A stretch of DNA of 64,000 nt, from positions 1-64,000 of the forward strand of contig JALBYF010000075.1 of the NCBI GenBank assembly GCA_023212725.1, in the 5' to 3' direction. Position 1 is the stretch's first letter, and every line of letters begins with the position of its first letter. This document shows positions 29,556 to 38,788 of this stretch, piece after piece. The translations under genes and the position numbers were made by a program. Under the pieces are notes generated by a model that did not search any database, had not been told where the DNA came from, and was given only the letters and a program-made list of their open reading frames with translations. Origin of the DNA: Tranzscheliella williamsii. Its lineage: Eukaryota > Basidiomycota > Ustilaginomycetes > Ustilaginales > Ustilaginaceae.

Positions 29556-30983
29556 CTAGGCGATGATAGCGTAGAGATTGTCGTCGTCCGATTCGGACTC
29601 GGGTACCGCGATCATTTCGCGCAGTTTGGCGAGTGCCACTTTGCGCAGGTCTTCCTGGAGGGTGGCGGAGACCAGGGGGCTGGTGAGACGCCGCTTCTCG
29701 CTGTCTGGCGACGAGGGCGCTGGTGGCAGGTCGGGCGAGCTGGCGTGGCCCTGGGCGACGCGCTCTATGATGCTGCGGCGGACGCGTCGACTGGCCCGCT
29801 TGGCGTTTTTGAGCTCCTGCTCCACCTGCACGCCTTGGCTTACTATCTTCTTCTGGCGCTCGAGACTAGTCCTGATCTCGGCTTTGAGATAGGTATCCAC
29901 CACCTTTGACTGCGCGTAGGAACTCTCGAGGGACCGGTGCAAGCCCCGCTCGTTGACTGCCTTCGGATTGCGGCTCCCGGGCATGAGGTACAGCTCGATC
30001 AAGCGGAACTCTGGCGGCTTCCCCACCAGAAGCTGGCTGCCTCGTGCTTTGGCGATGGTAGTAAAGAACTTGCCCGAATGTGTCTTGGCGTTGAGGACGA
30101 GAGACTGGGTACCCCGCACAGTAGCCTGCGGCGACGAGGTAGTCATAAGCTGCTTGGTGTACTTGGTGTTCGTCGCCACACCCACATCGATACAGTATTG
30201 CAACGCCGTCTGGATGTCTTTGATGGCCGAAGCGAGGCTTGGAGCAGCGTCCTTCAGATATTGCCTTGCACGTTTCTCACGCAGGGCTTCGGCAGCCATG
30301 AGGAGCTGGACGTGCTGCCAGATCTTGACCGTCCATTCTGCCTCATCATCCTGCGGGTATTCTGGCGTTGGCCCGCCGAACAGCGATTCGTCGATCTTGT
30401 CAAGCTCATTGGAGAGCGTAAGGTACTCTGTCAGATTCCTATCCAACGTCGTTTTGTAATCCTGCGTCTGACGTAGCTTCTGTCTGTTGGCTTCGAGCTG
30501 CTGCTCGTGCATGTTTTGATGCGACCGAGCAGTCTCTGCATCTAATTGCGCTTTGGCGAGCGACCGTGCACGCTCGCGGCGCTTGTTCATCACGCGCTTG
30601 GCAAAGGAATTGCCCATCCTGGTGTGGTCGGCAGCTTTCTCGGCGGTGATGGATTCGAGCGTTTTGAGACGCAGTTCCTGGCTCTTGACCTTGCCAATGA
30701 TGGTGTACAGCTCTTCCTGGACAGCTTCTAGCTTCGCAGGTATGTCGCCGAGCTCGTCGAGGCGTGATGTGAGCTGGAAGTGACGCTCCGCAAATCCAAC
30801 GATCCGATCTTGCAATGGCGGCTGATAGACGGGCACCGACCGGACTGAGGCGGCAGTAGCCGCGGCAAAGGCGGGCGGAGGTGCCAGCGGCTCGACAAAT
30901 TGATCGTCCGCGAGCGCTGCATCTAGCTCGGCAAAAGTGTCGAACGGCCCGCTATGAGCGGGCGGCCGCGGCCTCTGTGTCAT
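29556..30983 (-). CDS. Unknown coiled-coil protein, 475 residues
   Basis: I do not recognise the family. Start ATG 30983 gives MTQRPRPPAHSGPFDTF. Residues about 65-210 are helical and charged (LTSRLDELGDIPAKLEAVQEELY, then a Lys/Arg-rich segment VMNKRRERARSLAKAQ) and probably form coiled coils; a short GGPTPEYPQDDEAEW linker follows; residues about 340-425 contain another basic helix. The tail is acidic (ESESDDDNLYAIIA). The frame is long, free of competing frames and has protein-like composition, so it is a real gene. No signal peptide or membrane segment. A structural or adaptor role is inference only. Confidence 0.78.
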   Translation of the reverse strand: MTQRPRPPAHSGPFDTFAELDAALADDQFVEPLAPPPAFAAATAASVRSVPVYQPPLQDRIVGFAERHFQLTSRLDELGDIPAKLEAVQEELYTIIGKVKSQELRLKTLESITAEKAADHTRMGNSFAKRVMNKRRERARSLAKAQLDAETARSHQNMHEQQLEANRQKLRQTQDYKTTLDRNLTEYLTLSNELDKIDESLFGGPTPEYPQDDEAEWTVKIWQHVQLLMAAEALREKRARQYLKDAAPSLASAIKDIQTALQYCIDVGVATNTKYTKQLMTTSSPQATVRGTQSLVLNAKTHSGKFFTTIAKARGSQLLVGKPPEFRLIELYLMPGSRNPKAVNERGLHRSLESSYAQSKVVDTYLKAEIRTSLERQKKIVSQGVQVEQELKNAKRASRRVRRSIIERVAQGHASSPDLPPAPSSPDSEKRRLTSPLVSATLQEDLRKVALAKLREMIAVPESESDDDNLYAIIA

Positions 30984-31974
30984 GATGATGCCACGTTTGC
31001 GCAGCGCTTCGAGACGCAGACGCCAGTTGGTGTGGTCACGGCCATAGAGGGTCAGAGATGTTCAAGTGAACCGGGAACAGCGCACACGGGAATGGATAGC
31101 GCGTCCCAAGAGTACGATCGTCCTAACGATGGAAGCTACGATCGGCCTGGTCTGTTTTAAGTAGAGGGACCGATGTCGTCTCGTGTTGATGGAGCTGTCA
31201 GCATATTGGCATTTGGCCTTTGCTGAGCCCTGCAGCCATCGCCGCTTATTCTGTCATCCTGCAGCGTCTTTTTCTGTAGGCTTTTACAATTCTCAGTATG
31301 AATATCGAGAAAGCCTTGGGTAATTGTGATCCCAAAAAGCGCGTCAAAAATAAGAGAAAAGGGAGCTATTTTCTCGCCCGAGAGCGCCGTGCATTCCTCT
31401 GTCGAGGGCTCGCTGTGCGCCTCGGATCCGATGGAACGACGCGGCTTGCTTCCACGTCAATCTGTGGGGCCAACTCAGCCTGGCCGAAGTTGGGCGCTTG
31501 CTGTTCTCCGCCTCGCTGAGCTGTCACCGCAATCTAAACTGAGCCACGTCGACACTTTACGCCCATCTCCCTTTCCACCACCTATCCTGCCATCTCTCAC
31601 CTTTTGCATCCTTCCACGTCGCCCTCTTCCCGCCTATCCTCACTCTGCACTCTTTCAACACCTGCACACACACCTAGTCTCGCCTACCCGACCCGCCTAC
31701 TTCGCCTCACGATCCGACCGTCCTCACGCCGCCCTCGTCTTCCTCTCAAAGTACACAGACATCGTCCTCCCCTTAACTGGGTGCTGAATCATTTGACTCT
31801 GTCTGCTCGTCACCGTCTTCTCAACCCACTGCTTCTCCCAGCAACAATCTTTTTGCCCTTGATACACCGTACTCTCCGCTCGCCGCACGTGGGTCACTTA
31901 TCGCATAACAAGCGCCTTCTGTCCCACTATCAACTCCACCGTTTGACCTGTCCAGTTACTCTCGCGCCATCACA
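30984..31974. promoter_or_regulatory. Divergent region with long cib1 5' leader
   Basis: 991 bp between divergent starts. The 400 bp before the cib1 ATG are strongly pyrimidine-rich (long C/T runs from 31560 to 31960), typical of a leader and promoter of a well-expressed fungal gene. No gene is seen. Confidence 0.45.
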
Positions 31975-33713
31975 ATGTCCTCCATGCCCGTTCTCCCCCA
32001 GCCTTCCTCTCTCTCGTCAACGTCATCGTCATCCAAGCTTCCGCAGACTCCTATCAAGACGGAGGCTTGCAACGCGTTGGTTACACCCAGTCCGCCAAGC
32101 AGCAAGAAGAGGAAATGTTCCCTTGACACCTCCCTGGGCCACTATGACGATGATGAAGACGAGGATGATTTGGACGCCTCGTCTCCGTCCAAATCCTCGT
32201 CAACACCTGGTCGCAGAAAGGCCACCGATGAAGAGCGTCGTGCCCGTCTCGAGGCTCGACAAGCCCGCAACCGTCTCTCTGCTCAGTACTCGAGAGAGCG
32301 AAAGAAGGCCTACATGGACCAGCTCGAGGGTTCGGTCACCGCTCTCAAGTCGGAGAACAGTGCCCTGCGACAGCGACAGCAGCAGGACTTCCTTGTTCGA
32401 CAGAGTCTCGAGACCAAGCTCAAAGAGTGCGAGTCTCGTGTCAACGCGCTCGAGACCCTCATTCGCCAACTCGTCAAGCCTTCCTCCTCCACCGCCGCTC
32501 CCCTGCAGTTTGACGCAGGAGCGGCATCCCAGCTCGTCGCTCTGATGCAGAGCGCCGACAATGCCTGCAAAACTGAATCCTTTCCCGTGATGGTCGCAGC
32601 GCCGGCATCGATGGCTCCCTCTCCCTATTCCTTTGGCACTGTTGGCCAGCAGACCTTGAACGAAGATGTTCGCCTCCCTGCAGCGGAGGCGATCTGCTCT
32701 GATGCACCATCTCTCTCGCGAGATGCCGAGCTCGAGCAGTCCCAGCAGCGGATGTCTTCACCAAGTTCAACGGTCTCGCTGGTCACGCAGCTTCAGCCTC
32801 TGGAGGGAGCGCGGATGACATTGATGTCAACGGCAGCAGCACCGCCACGCAAGAATCCGGTCTTGACAGCTTTGTCGGTCTCTCAGCAGCCCAGCGAAGC
32901 CAGACGGATGTCGCCTCTGCCCCCTCTCTGCCTGGGCAAGCTCACGAAGAGAAGGCAGCCTCTGGCCCTGAAGCTGAAGCTATCCTCTCCCACTTCATTG
33001 ATCTCGGCAAACTGGGCGACGGCGCCGGTGAAGCGTCGGCTCAGGATCAAGATCAAGGTTCCTCGGCGGCTGCCGCCCCGGCTGACTCTGTATCTGCAAC
33101 AGCGCAGCACGAGCCAGCCTCAGCCGCAGCGCGACCAACAGCAACCGCTGTCGGTCACGTCGATGGCGTGAGCAGCGGCACTACCGCTGTCGCGCAGGGG
33201 AAAGCATCAGGTATGGGCGGAGGTGACAACACCAACGGCGCTCAAGGATCCACGGCCCTGGCTGCCAACGAAGCCGGCTTGACACGGAGCAGCATCACAG
33301 CAAGCAAGACAGAGGAAGAGAACGTCAACGATCGATTCAGGCTGCTTACGTCGGCAATGCCCTCGTCGCAAAAGGACGTATGGGAGCTGGCTACGGACGC
33401 CATGCTGCAGGACATCTACGGTACCAAGCAGCAAGCCATGGGCACACTAGGGCAGGGCATGGACCTGGACCGACCGATCGAGGACGGGGACGTGCCCTGG
33501 GGCAGCGCGGAGAACAGTGTTGCGAGCGACGACGGCGGATCGACGCCGTTCGATCTCGTCGATCTTGACATTGAGATCGAAGAGCCGGCGCAACTCCACA
33601 TCGGCCTGGACCCCGAGCCGCTGAGCGCGTCGGGCTATCTGAACAGCAGGTCGGATGTTGCGTCCTCGATGGACTGGCAAGGCCTGCTAGCTTCACTGGT
33701 CCCTGCGCAGTAA
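31975..33713 (+). CDS. cib1: Unfolded-protein-response bZIP transcription factor with Ire1-type intron
   Basis: Ortholog-like to Hac1/XBP1 and Ustilago Cib1. The unspliced frame (31975-33171) encodes 398 residues: a Ser/Pro-rich start, an acidic patch (DDDEDEDDLD), the basic region ARLEARQARNRLSAQYSRE and a leucine zipper to about residue 165. Protein-like sequence then shifts to another frame, which runs from about 32750 to the stop at 33713. Removing 65 nt (32681-32745) joins the two as RLPAA-DVFTKFNG and gives 557 residues with an acidic, activation-type C-terminus (DLVDLDIEIEEP). Known of the family: ER stress activates Ire1, which cuts the cytosolic mRNA, and only the spliced form is a strong activator. 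The 65-nt length agrees with what I know of U. maydis cib1. The spliced CDS is join(31975..32680, 32746..33713). Confidence 0.92.
32681..32745 (+). promoter_or_regulatory. 65-nt unconventional (Ire1-type) intron of cib1
   Basis: The 5' site sits in a perfect hairpin: an 8-bp stem (32670-32677 with 32685-32692) closes a 7-nt loop CTGCAGC, cut between G32680 and C32681. The 3' site has loop CAGCAGC (32743-32749), cut after G32745, on a short imperfect stem. Both fit the Ire1 consensus CNG|CNGN. There is no GT-AG boundary. Because GCAGCGGA occurs at both sites, the joined sequence is the same for small shifts of the cut. The length is 2 modulo 3, exactly what is needed to switch to the downstream frame. 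Confidence 0.9.
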
Positions 33714-34053
33714 CATGCCGTGCGCTGTTTCTCGGTCTCTCTGGTTCTCCGAACGTTTATGGTCGCGGCTGGTCCTGTCGATCCCTCTGTATACCTATGC
33801 CCCGTAGCTGACACGGCCTGTTGTACTAGCTTCTTGTTCCCTGCCCCGCGATCCGCGCTCTGTAGATGCTGTCCTGCGCCCCTCCGTCTGAATGCAACCC
33901 TGCCAACCCTACCTCTTTGCCTTCTGTTACCGTCTGACGTGGTGTGTTTGCGGCGGTGCCAAGCGGGCTGCGGTCAGGGCGTGACGGGGGCTGAGTACGC
34001 GATCGGAGTAAAAATACAGTTGGGGAGGCGGGAAGGGGGGGAGTGGGGGATGG
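33714..34053. other. Convergent intergenic region
   Basis: 340 bp between the stops of cib1 and the small hypothetical gene. No feature is seen. Confidence 0.4.
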
Positions 34054-34563
34054 CTAGCGGCCGACCTCGAAGGAGGCCCAGTACCAGGGGTCGATGAGGG
34101 CCCAGGTGTCTGTGTAGGCGGTGTCGATGGCCTGGGCGGTTGTGTTGTGGTCGATGGTGGCGATGAGGGCGCGAATTTGGGCTGTGAGGGCTGCAGCGTC
34201 TGCTGCGAGGGAGGTGAGGGCTGGGGGTGGGGAGGGGGGGTGTACGAGGGTGAAGGTGGGTTCTGGGGGTGTGGGGCGGGGCGGGGGGAGGGGGGTGGGT
34301 GACGCGTCCGAGGCGGAGGCGACGTCGCTGTACTCGGACGCCGAGGCGGCGCTCGACGGCGAGCTGAAGGAAAGGTCGATGGACGAGTCCGAGTCCGACT
34401 CGTACAGCAGGCGCTCCTGCAGCTTGCTCAGCCCCGCCGGCTTGACCATCCGCTCGAGCTCAAATGCAAACGCCGCCGGCGGTGTCAGCGCTACCACCTC
34501 TACCCGTCCCGCGCGCGGATCGGCAGTCGGCAAACGCCCACCGTCCTCCTCCCCCCACATCAT
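34054..34563 (-). CDS. Hypothetical protein, about 169 residues
   Basis: I do not recognise it. The first ATG in the frame is at 34563 (MMWGEEDGGRLPTAD). Visible features are a short helix (LERMVKPAGLSKLQERLLYE), an acidic serine run (SDSDSSIDLSFSS), a proline-rich middle, and a C-terminal helix-like part ending IDPWYWASFEVGR. The frame remains open about 100 codons upstream without an ATG, so an upstream spliced exon is possible and the start is uncertain. The protein-like ends support a gene, but the low-complexity middle weakens the case. Confidence 0.5.
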   Translation of the reverse strand: MMWGEEDGGRLPTADPRAGRVEVVALTPPAAFAFELERMVKPAGLSKLQERLLYESDSDSSIDLSFSSPSSAASASEYSDVASASDASPTPLPPPRPTPPEPTFTLVHPPSPPPALTSLAADAAALTAQIRALIATIDHNTTAQAIDTAYTDTWALIDPWYWASFEVGR

Positions 34564-36713
34564 CCCACGGCGCTTGCGCGGCCGTGAAGCTGCCCAATCA
34601 CACCCTGCCGCACAGTAGAGGTCGCTCCGCAACACCCGGCTGTCTGCCCCGTGAAATCGACCGGCTAGCCTCGCAAGCTGGATCGGCGGAAGCAAGCGCG
34701 CTACGCGGTCAGACAGGCGAGCAACGGACCTTGGCTGCGAGAATGGAGGCGGTCGAGCGCGACCTGTCGCTCGAAGTCGTGTGGGAACGTCGCACGCAAT
34801 CGCGAGGAGACCAGGGGACTGGAAAGTAAAGAAGAGAAGAAAGATAGAAAAGGAGGAAAGGAAACGCAACGCAGATGCTCTGAGATGGCGCAGCCAGACG
34901 GAGACCCAAGACGCAAGAAGGAGGCGGGAAGGGAAGAAGCAAAGAAGCGAAGAGGAGACGATGATGGCGGGAGGAGGCCATCCGCTGAATCAACATGCTT
35001 TCACAATAAGAATGTAGCCATGCCATCCGAGCTGCTCATCCTTTTTTTGCGAGATAGAGAGTGTCATCCAGGAGGCCCTGGCATGGACTCGACTACCCCC
35101 GCGAACCACGCCCGACGGCGCCACGCACCGTGGCACTGTGACTGGGATTACCCACGCAGGCTGCAGAGCCGCGGCCACGATGACAGGTGAGGGCAGTGGG
35201 GCGCATCCGTGGACGCTAAAGCGCAAGTGCGAACCCCTCCGCCGGACATGCATTGCCCAGCCAGGGCGAAAAAGGAGGGTGCGAACGCGGAAGTGTAGTA
35301 CTACCAGCAATGCAAGGATAGTCTGGGCTTGTATCAGTTCATCAGCAAGGGGCCACCTAGGAACTCGCTCCGCCGGCCAAGTGTGCATTCAGAAGCAAAA
35401 TACTAGCCATCTAACTTGTATCGCACTCTTGTACTGCGCGTTCTTCACGTTTGACTGAGCCACGTTACGGCGCAAACATGTACTTCGTGAGTGGCTTTGT
35501 AGACCACCGTGGTGATTGCCACCGCGCGTCGTCGGGACTGTGTTACTGGACGTTGCTACTTGCCGACGTACGACGCGCGTTGGGGTTACGCATATCAGTG
35601 GCCGTCACCGACAAGCCAACTGCGCGCTTAGGTGCCTTAGCACAGAGTCCCAACGCGTCGAGCTTGTTCGCGCATGAGTCGATTCCATCTTTCAAATCAA
35701 AGACAACCGCCCGAACTTCGAAATCGAGGCAACCGTCCGTATTTCGAAATGGAATGAAACGTGCCTACGTTAAAATCGAGGCAACGTCGAGCAGTGCGCC
35801 TTCCGCTGGAACCGTTGCAGGCACTGATGGTGGACTGATGAGCAAGCCACCTCCCTCCGACGGCCTCTCTCAAAATCAAGCTCCTGCCAAACAGATCGAT
35901 TGGTAGATCGGTCTGCTTTTCAGCTAAATTTAGGTGCTTTGTCGTCGAGATGCCTTCTCGACCTCGGACCCTTCCGTGGTTGCTAGTCGTCGGTCAAAGT
36001 CACATCAGGCAACACTGAAAAATATGCATGACATGATCACTGGTAGCTCTCGATAGGATCACTGGTAGCTCCCTCAATATGTTCAATGAAAGAGTTGACG
36101 CAATGATCACATAAGGGTGCTTTCCAGCGGCTCACTCTACCGTCTTGGCTCGTTGCAGGATACGGCCTCGGCTAGGCTTGCAGCGTTGACAGAAGAGGTG
36201 GTGCGACACTAATGCAATCTCCTGCCTGTACCACTACATGCTGCTCAAAGCTCAACGCTCTTTGCCAAAGCGTTGCCCGCCGTCAAGGCGTGATCTGGTA
36301 CATCAAGCCGTCGGTTGGCTGATAGAATCCTACTGTGAGGAATTCCTTTTCGCACGGTAGAACGTTATTGAAGCTCGGCCGAACCTTCACGTGCGGATGG
36401 AGAATGGTCACGCGACTTTGTATAAGTCGCCTGCTCACTGAAATGCTCAGCTGGGTTCCAATACAATGGTCGATTGAAAGCAATTCCAAGGGCACGAGAA
36501 TTCGAAGAATGAGCGGGCGGCACAGAGGTCTTCAGCTTCCAAGCCCAGGACGACCTGCAATTGTGTGTGTCTGCCAAGTGGACCAACCAGCCGAGCCAGC
36601 GTCCAACGTTCCCGCCCGTTTCGCAGCCGCTAGCCTTGGTCGAGATCAGATCCAACCCACTCCTCCTCTCTTCCTCTAGGTCATTTCTCATCCCCTCAAG
36701 ACACATAAACAAG
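34564..36713. other. Long intergenic stretch
   Basis: About 2.1 kb without a recognisable gene. Open frames here (for example 35451-35906) have no domain and no protein-like core. It contains a 15-bp direct repeat (see next entry). From about 36640 a pyrimidine-rich stretch probably marks the transcription start of the RPS8 gene. Confidence 0.4.
36035..36071. repeat. 15-bp direct repeat, 22-bp period
   Basis: GATCACTGGTAGCTC occurs at 36035-36049 and 36057-36071. GATCAC occurs again near 36105. No function is apparent. Confidence 0.6.
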
Positions 36714-37470
36714 GTAAGTCGTCATACACTCTTTCGCCAGCAAGGAAAGCTACGCCGATGATGCCGACAGCCATAGCAATCGACGACAGCTACCACAACG
36801 GCTGCTAGCCCGGTTCGCCTATCATACCACTATCGCCAATCTGCCTACACCAATCGCCAATGTCGCCCAGTTCTCGCTGTAGCATCGGCGACAGCACTAT
36901 ACATCCGCTGTTGTAGAGGGTACCAGTTCGTCGCAGCAGGGCACCTTGCCGGAAACAGTGTAGCAATCGCCTCGCACAAGGGTGGATGTCAGCAGCCGGG
37001 CTGGACATGTGTCAGGTCTCATACCACGGGTCGGGCATAGGTCTATCGTCTCGCGCGTCTGTTTCTCGCTCTTGACAAGCAAGTTGCCTACGGAGCCATT
37101 GCCGTACTCTTTGGGCGGTAGCGCAGTTCCCAGCTTGTCAACTCGGAGCCAACTCGGAGCAATGGCCACCGACTCACTCGACAGAATAGCCAGAGCACCA
37201 CCTCATCACTCGGCGTTTCGTTCCAGGGTAGCGCTGTCTTCCGAGATGGGACGATCTCTGTCGTTCTGGACATACCGACGCCTGTCCACCGTCCAACAAT
37301 CTTCGAATCACGATCAGCATTAACACCATCATGATCGCCTGGACGTCTCTACTATCTCTCGTCACTCGGCGTTGCTTTCGTCTCGGCCAGCCATCCACAC
37401 CTTTCGGGACTTTATGGATTAAGCTGACTTTTTACCCTCCTGCACCCTTGCCTATCGACTTTGTCTACAG
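36714..37470 (+). other. Probable 5'-UTR intron of RPS8
   Basis: A GTAAGT donor at 36714 follows a pyrimidine-rich start region. A good acceptor, TTTGTCTACAG ending at 37470, lies 7 nt before the RPS8 ATG and is preceded by a GCTGAC branch-like site near 37421 and a pyrimidine tract. The intron would be 757 nt. Ribosomal-protein genes often carry an intron at or just before the start codon. The acceptor is convincing; the donor choice is inference. Confidence 0.45.
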
Positions 37471-37477
37471 ATCCAAC

Positions 37478-38116
37478 ATGGGTATCACTCGTGATTCGCG
37501 ACACAAGCGTTCGGCTTCCGGTGCTCGACGAGCTTACTACCGAAAGAAGCGAGCTTTCGAGCTCGGCCGACAGGCTGCCAACACCCGAATCGGTGGCAAG
37601 CGGATCCACACTGTTCGAGTCCGAGGCGGTAACCTTAAGTACCGAGCTCTCCGTCTCGACTCTGGCAACTTTGCCTGGGGCTCTGAGCACATCACTGCCA
37701 AGACCCGAGTCCTCGGTGTCGTCTACAATGCCTCGAACAACGAGTTGGTCCGAACCAACACCCTCGTAAAGGGTTGCATCGTCCAGGTCGACGCCACTCC
37801 CTTCCGACAGGCTTACGAGAAGCACTACGGCCAGCCCGTCACCACCAAGCGACGTGCCGCCGGTCAGGGTGCCTCTGAGGCCAACCCCGAGGAGACCAAG
37901 AAGTCCGGCCGCGTGACCCGAACCCTCGAGAGCCGACGAAAGGAGGGCAAGCTGGAGAACCTGGTTGAGCAGCAGTTTGGTGCCGGTCGATTGTACGCCG
38001 CCATTGCGTCCCGACCCGGCCAGAGCGGCCGATGTGACGGTTACATCCTGGAGGGCAAGGAGCTCGAGTTCTACATTCGACGACTCCGATCCGCCAAGGG
38101 TTCCGGTAAGCAGTAA
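37478..38116 (+). CDS. RPS8: 40S ribosomal protein S8 (eS8)
   Basis: Single coding exon of 212 residues starting [19 protein letters not shown], the standard eS8 N-terminus (processed to GITRDS). Further conserved parts: [51 protein letters not shown] and the C-terminal [20 protein letters not shown]. It is a component of the small ribosomal subunit. Length fits the family (about 200-210). Codon use is strongly biased (CGA for Arg, AAG for Lys), unlike most neighbours, as expected of a very highly expressed gene. The open frame upstream of the ATG is non-coding leader. Confidence 0.98.
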   Translation: MGITRDSRHKRSASGARRAYYRKKRAFELGRQAANTRIGGKRIHTVRVRGGNLKYRALRLDSGNFAWGSEHITAKTRVLGVVYNASNNELVRTNTLVKGCIVQVDATPFRQAYEKHYGQPVTTKRRAAGQGASEANPEETKKSGRVTRTLESRRKEGKLENLVEQQFGAGRLYAAIASRPGQSGRCDGYILEGKELEFYIRRLRSAKGSGKQ

Positions 38117-38788
38117 ATTACTGCTCCGCCGTTAACCTAGCCGCTCGCATGACCTGTCTCCCCAGCCAACCTAAGCCAACCTCGGCAGATTTCTTCACCC
38201 CAGCAGCACGATAACCACCGTCATCTGTAACCGCATGATCTGCCAATGCACTCGTCTTTCCTCTTCCAACCACTCTCTATCGCCCAATCAAAATCGGTAC
38301 CTTGGACGCGCCTCTGCATAGTATGAGCGCTGAAGGCATGCCATCACCATTACGGGCAACGAGAGCGCCGAGCTGGATATCGGCTTCTACCGGTGTACGC
38401 ATGCACCGCTTTCGGACCGACCCAAAAACGCAAACCCATCCACCAAGACAGCGATCGGCGTCGCTCGAGAGAGATCTTGCAGCCATCCCCAACCTATCCA
38501 CCCCGGGTCCAGCGGTGCTGTCGTCGCCAGCCGTTTCCGTCGCCCTCTCGCCCCGTATCGATCCGCATGCCCTCCCCGCTTCTCTGCAGAGCAACGCGTC
38601 TCTGCGCCGCCCTCCCTCTACATCCGTTGTACTTTTTCCACCTCACCCTTCCTCTCTCGAGCACACGCCGGCTTCGGGCAATCTATACATTGATATGAAC
38701 ATCGCCTGTTCGACTCGGGCTGTGTGTGGTAAAGTGCAACTCGCTTTCACGATGCTTTTCGGGGGGCAAGAGGGATGGGGGCTGGGGG
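38117..38788. other. Convergent intergenic region between RPS8 and ValRS
   Basis: 672 bp between two stop codons. It contains pyrimidine-rich stretches but no supported gene. Confidence 0.4.

Noticed and set aside
35451..35906. 151-codon open frame upstream of RPS8
   Set aside because: Low complexity, no domain, and no conserved-looking core; lies in a gene-poor stretch.
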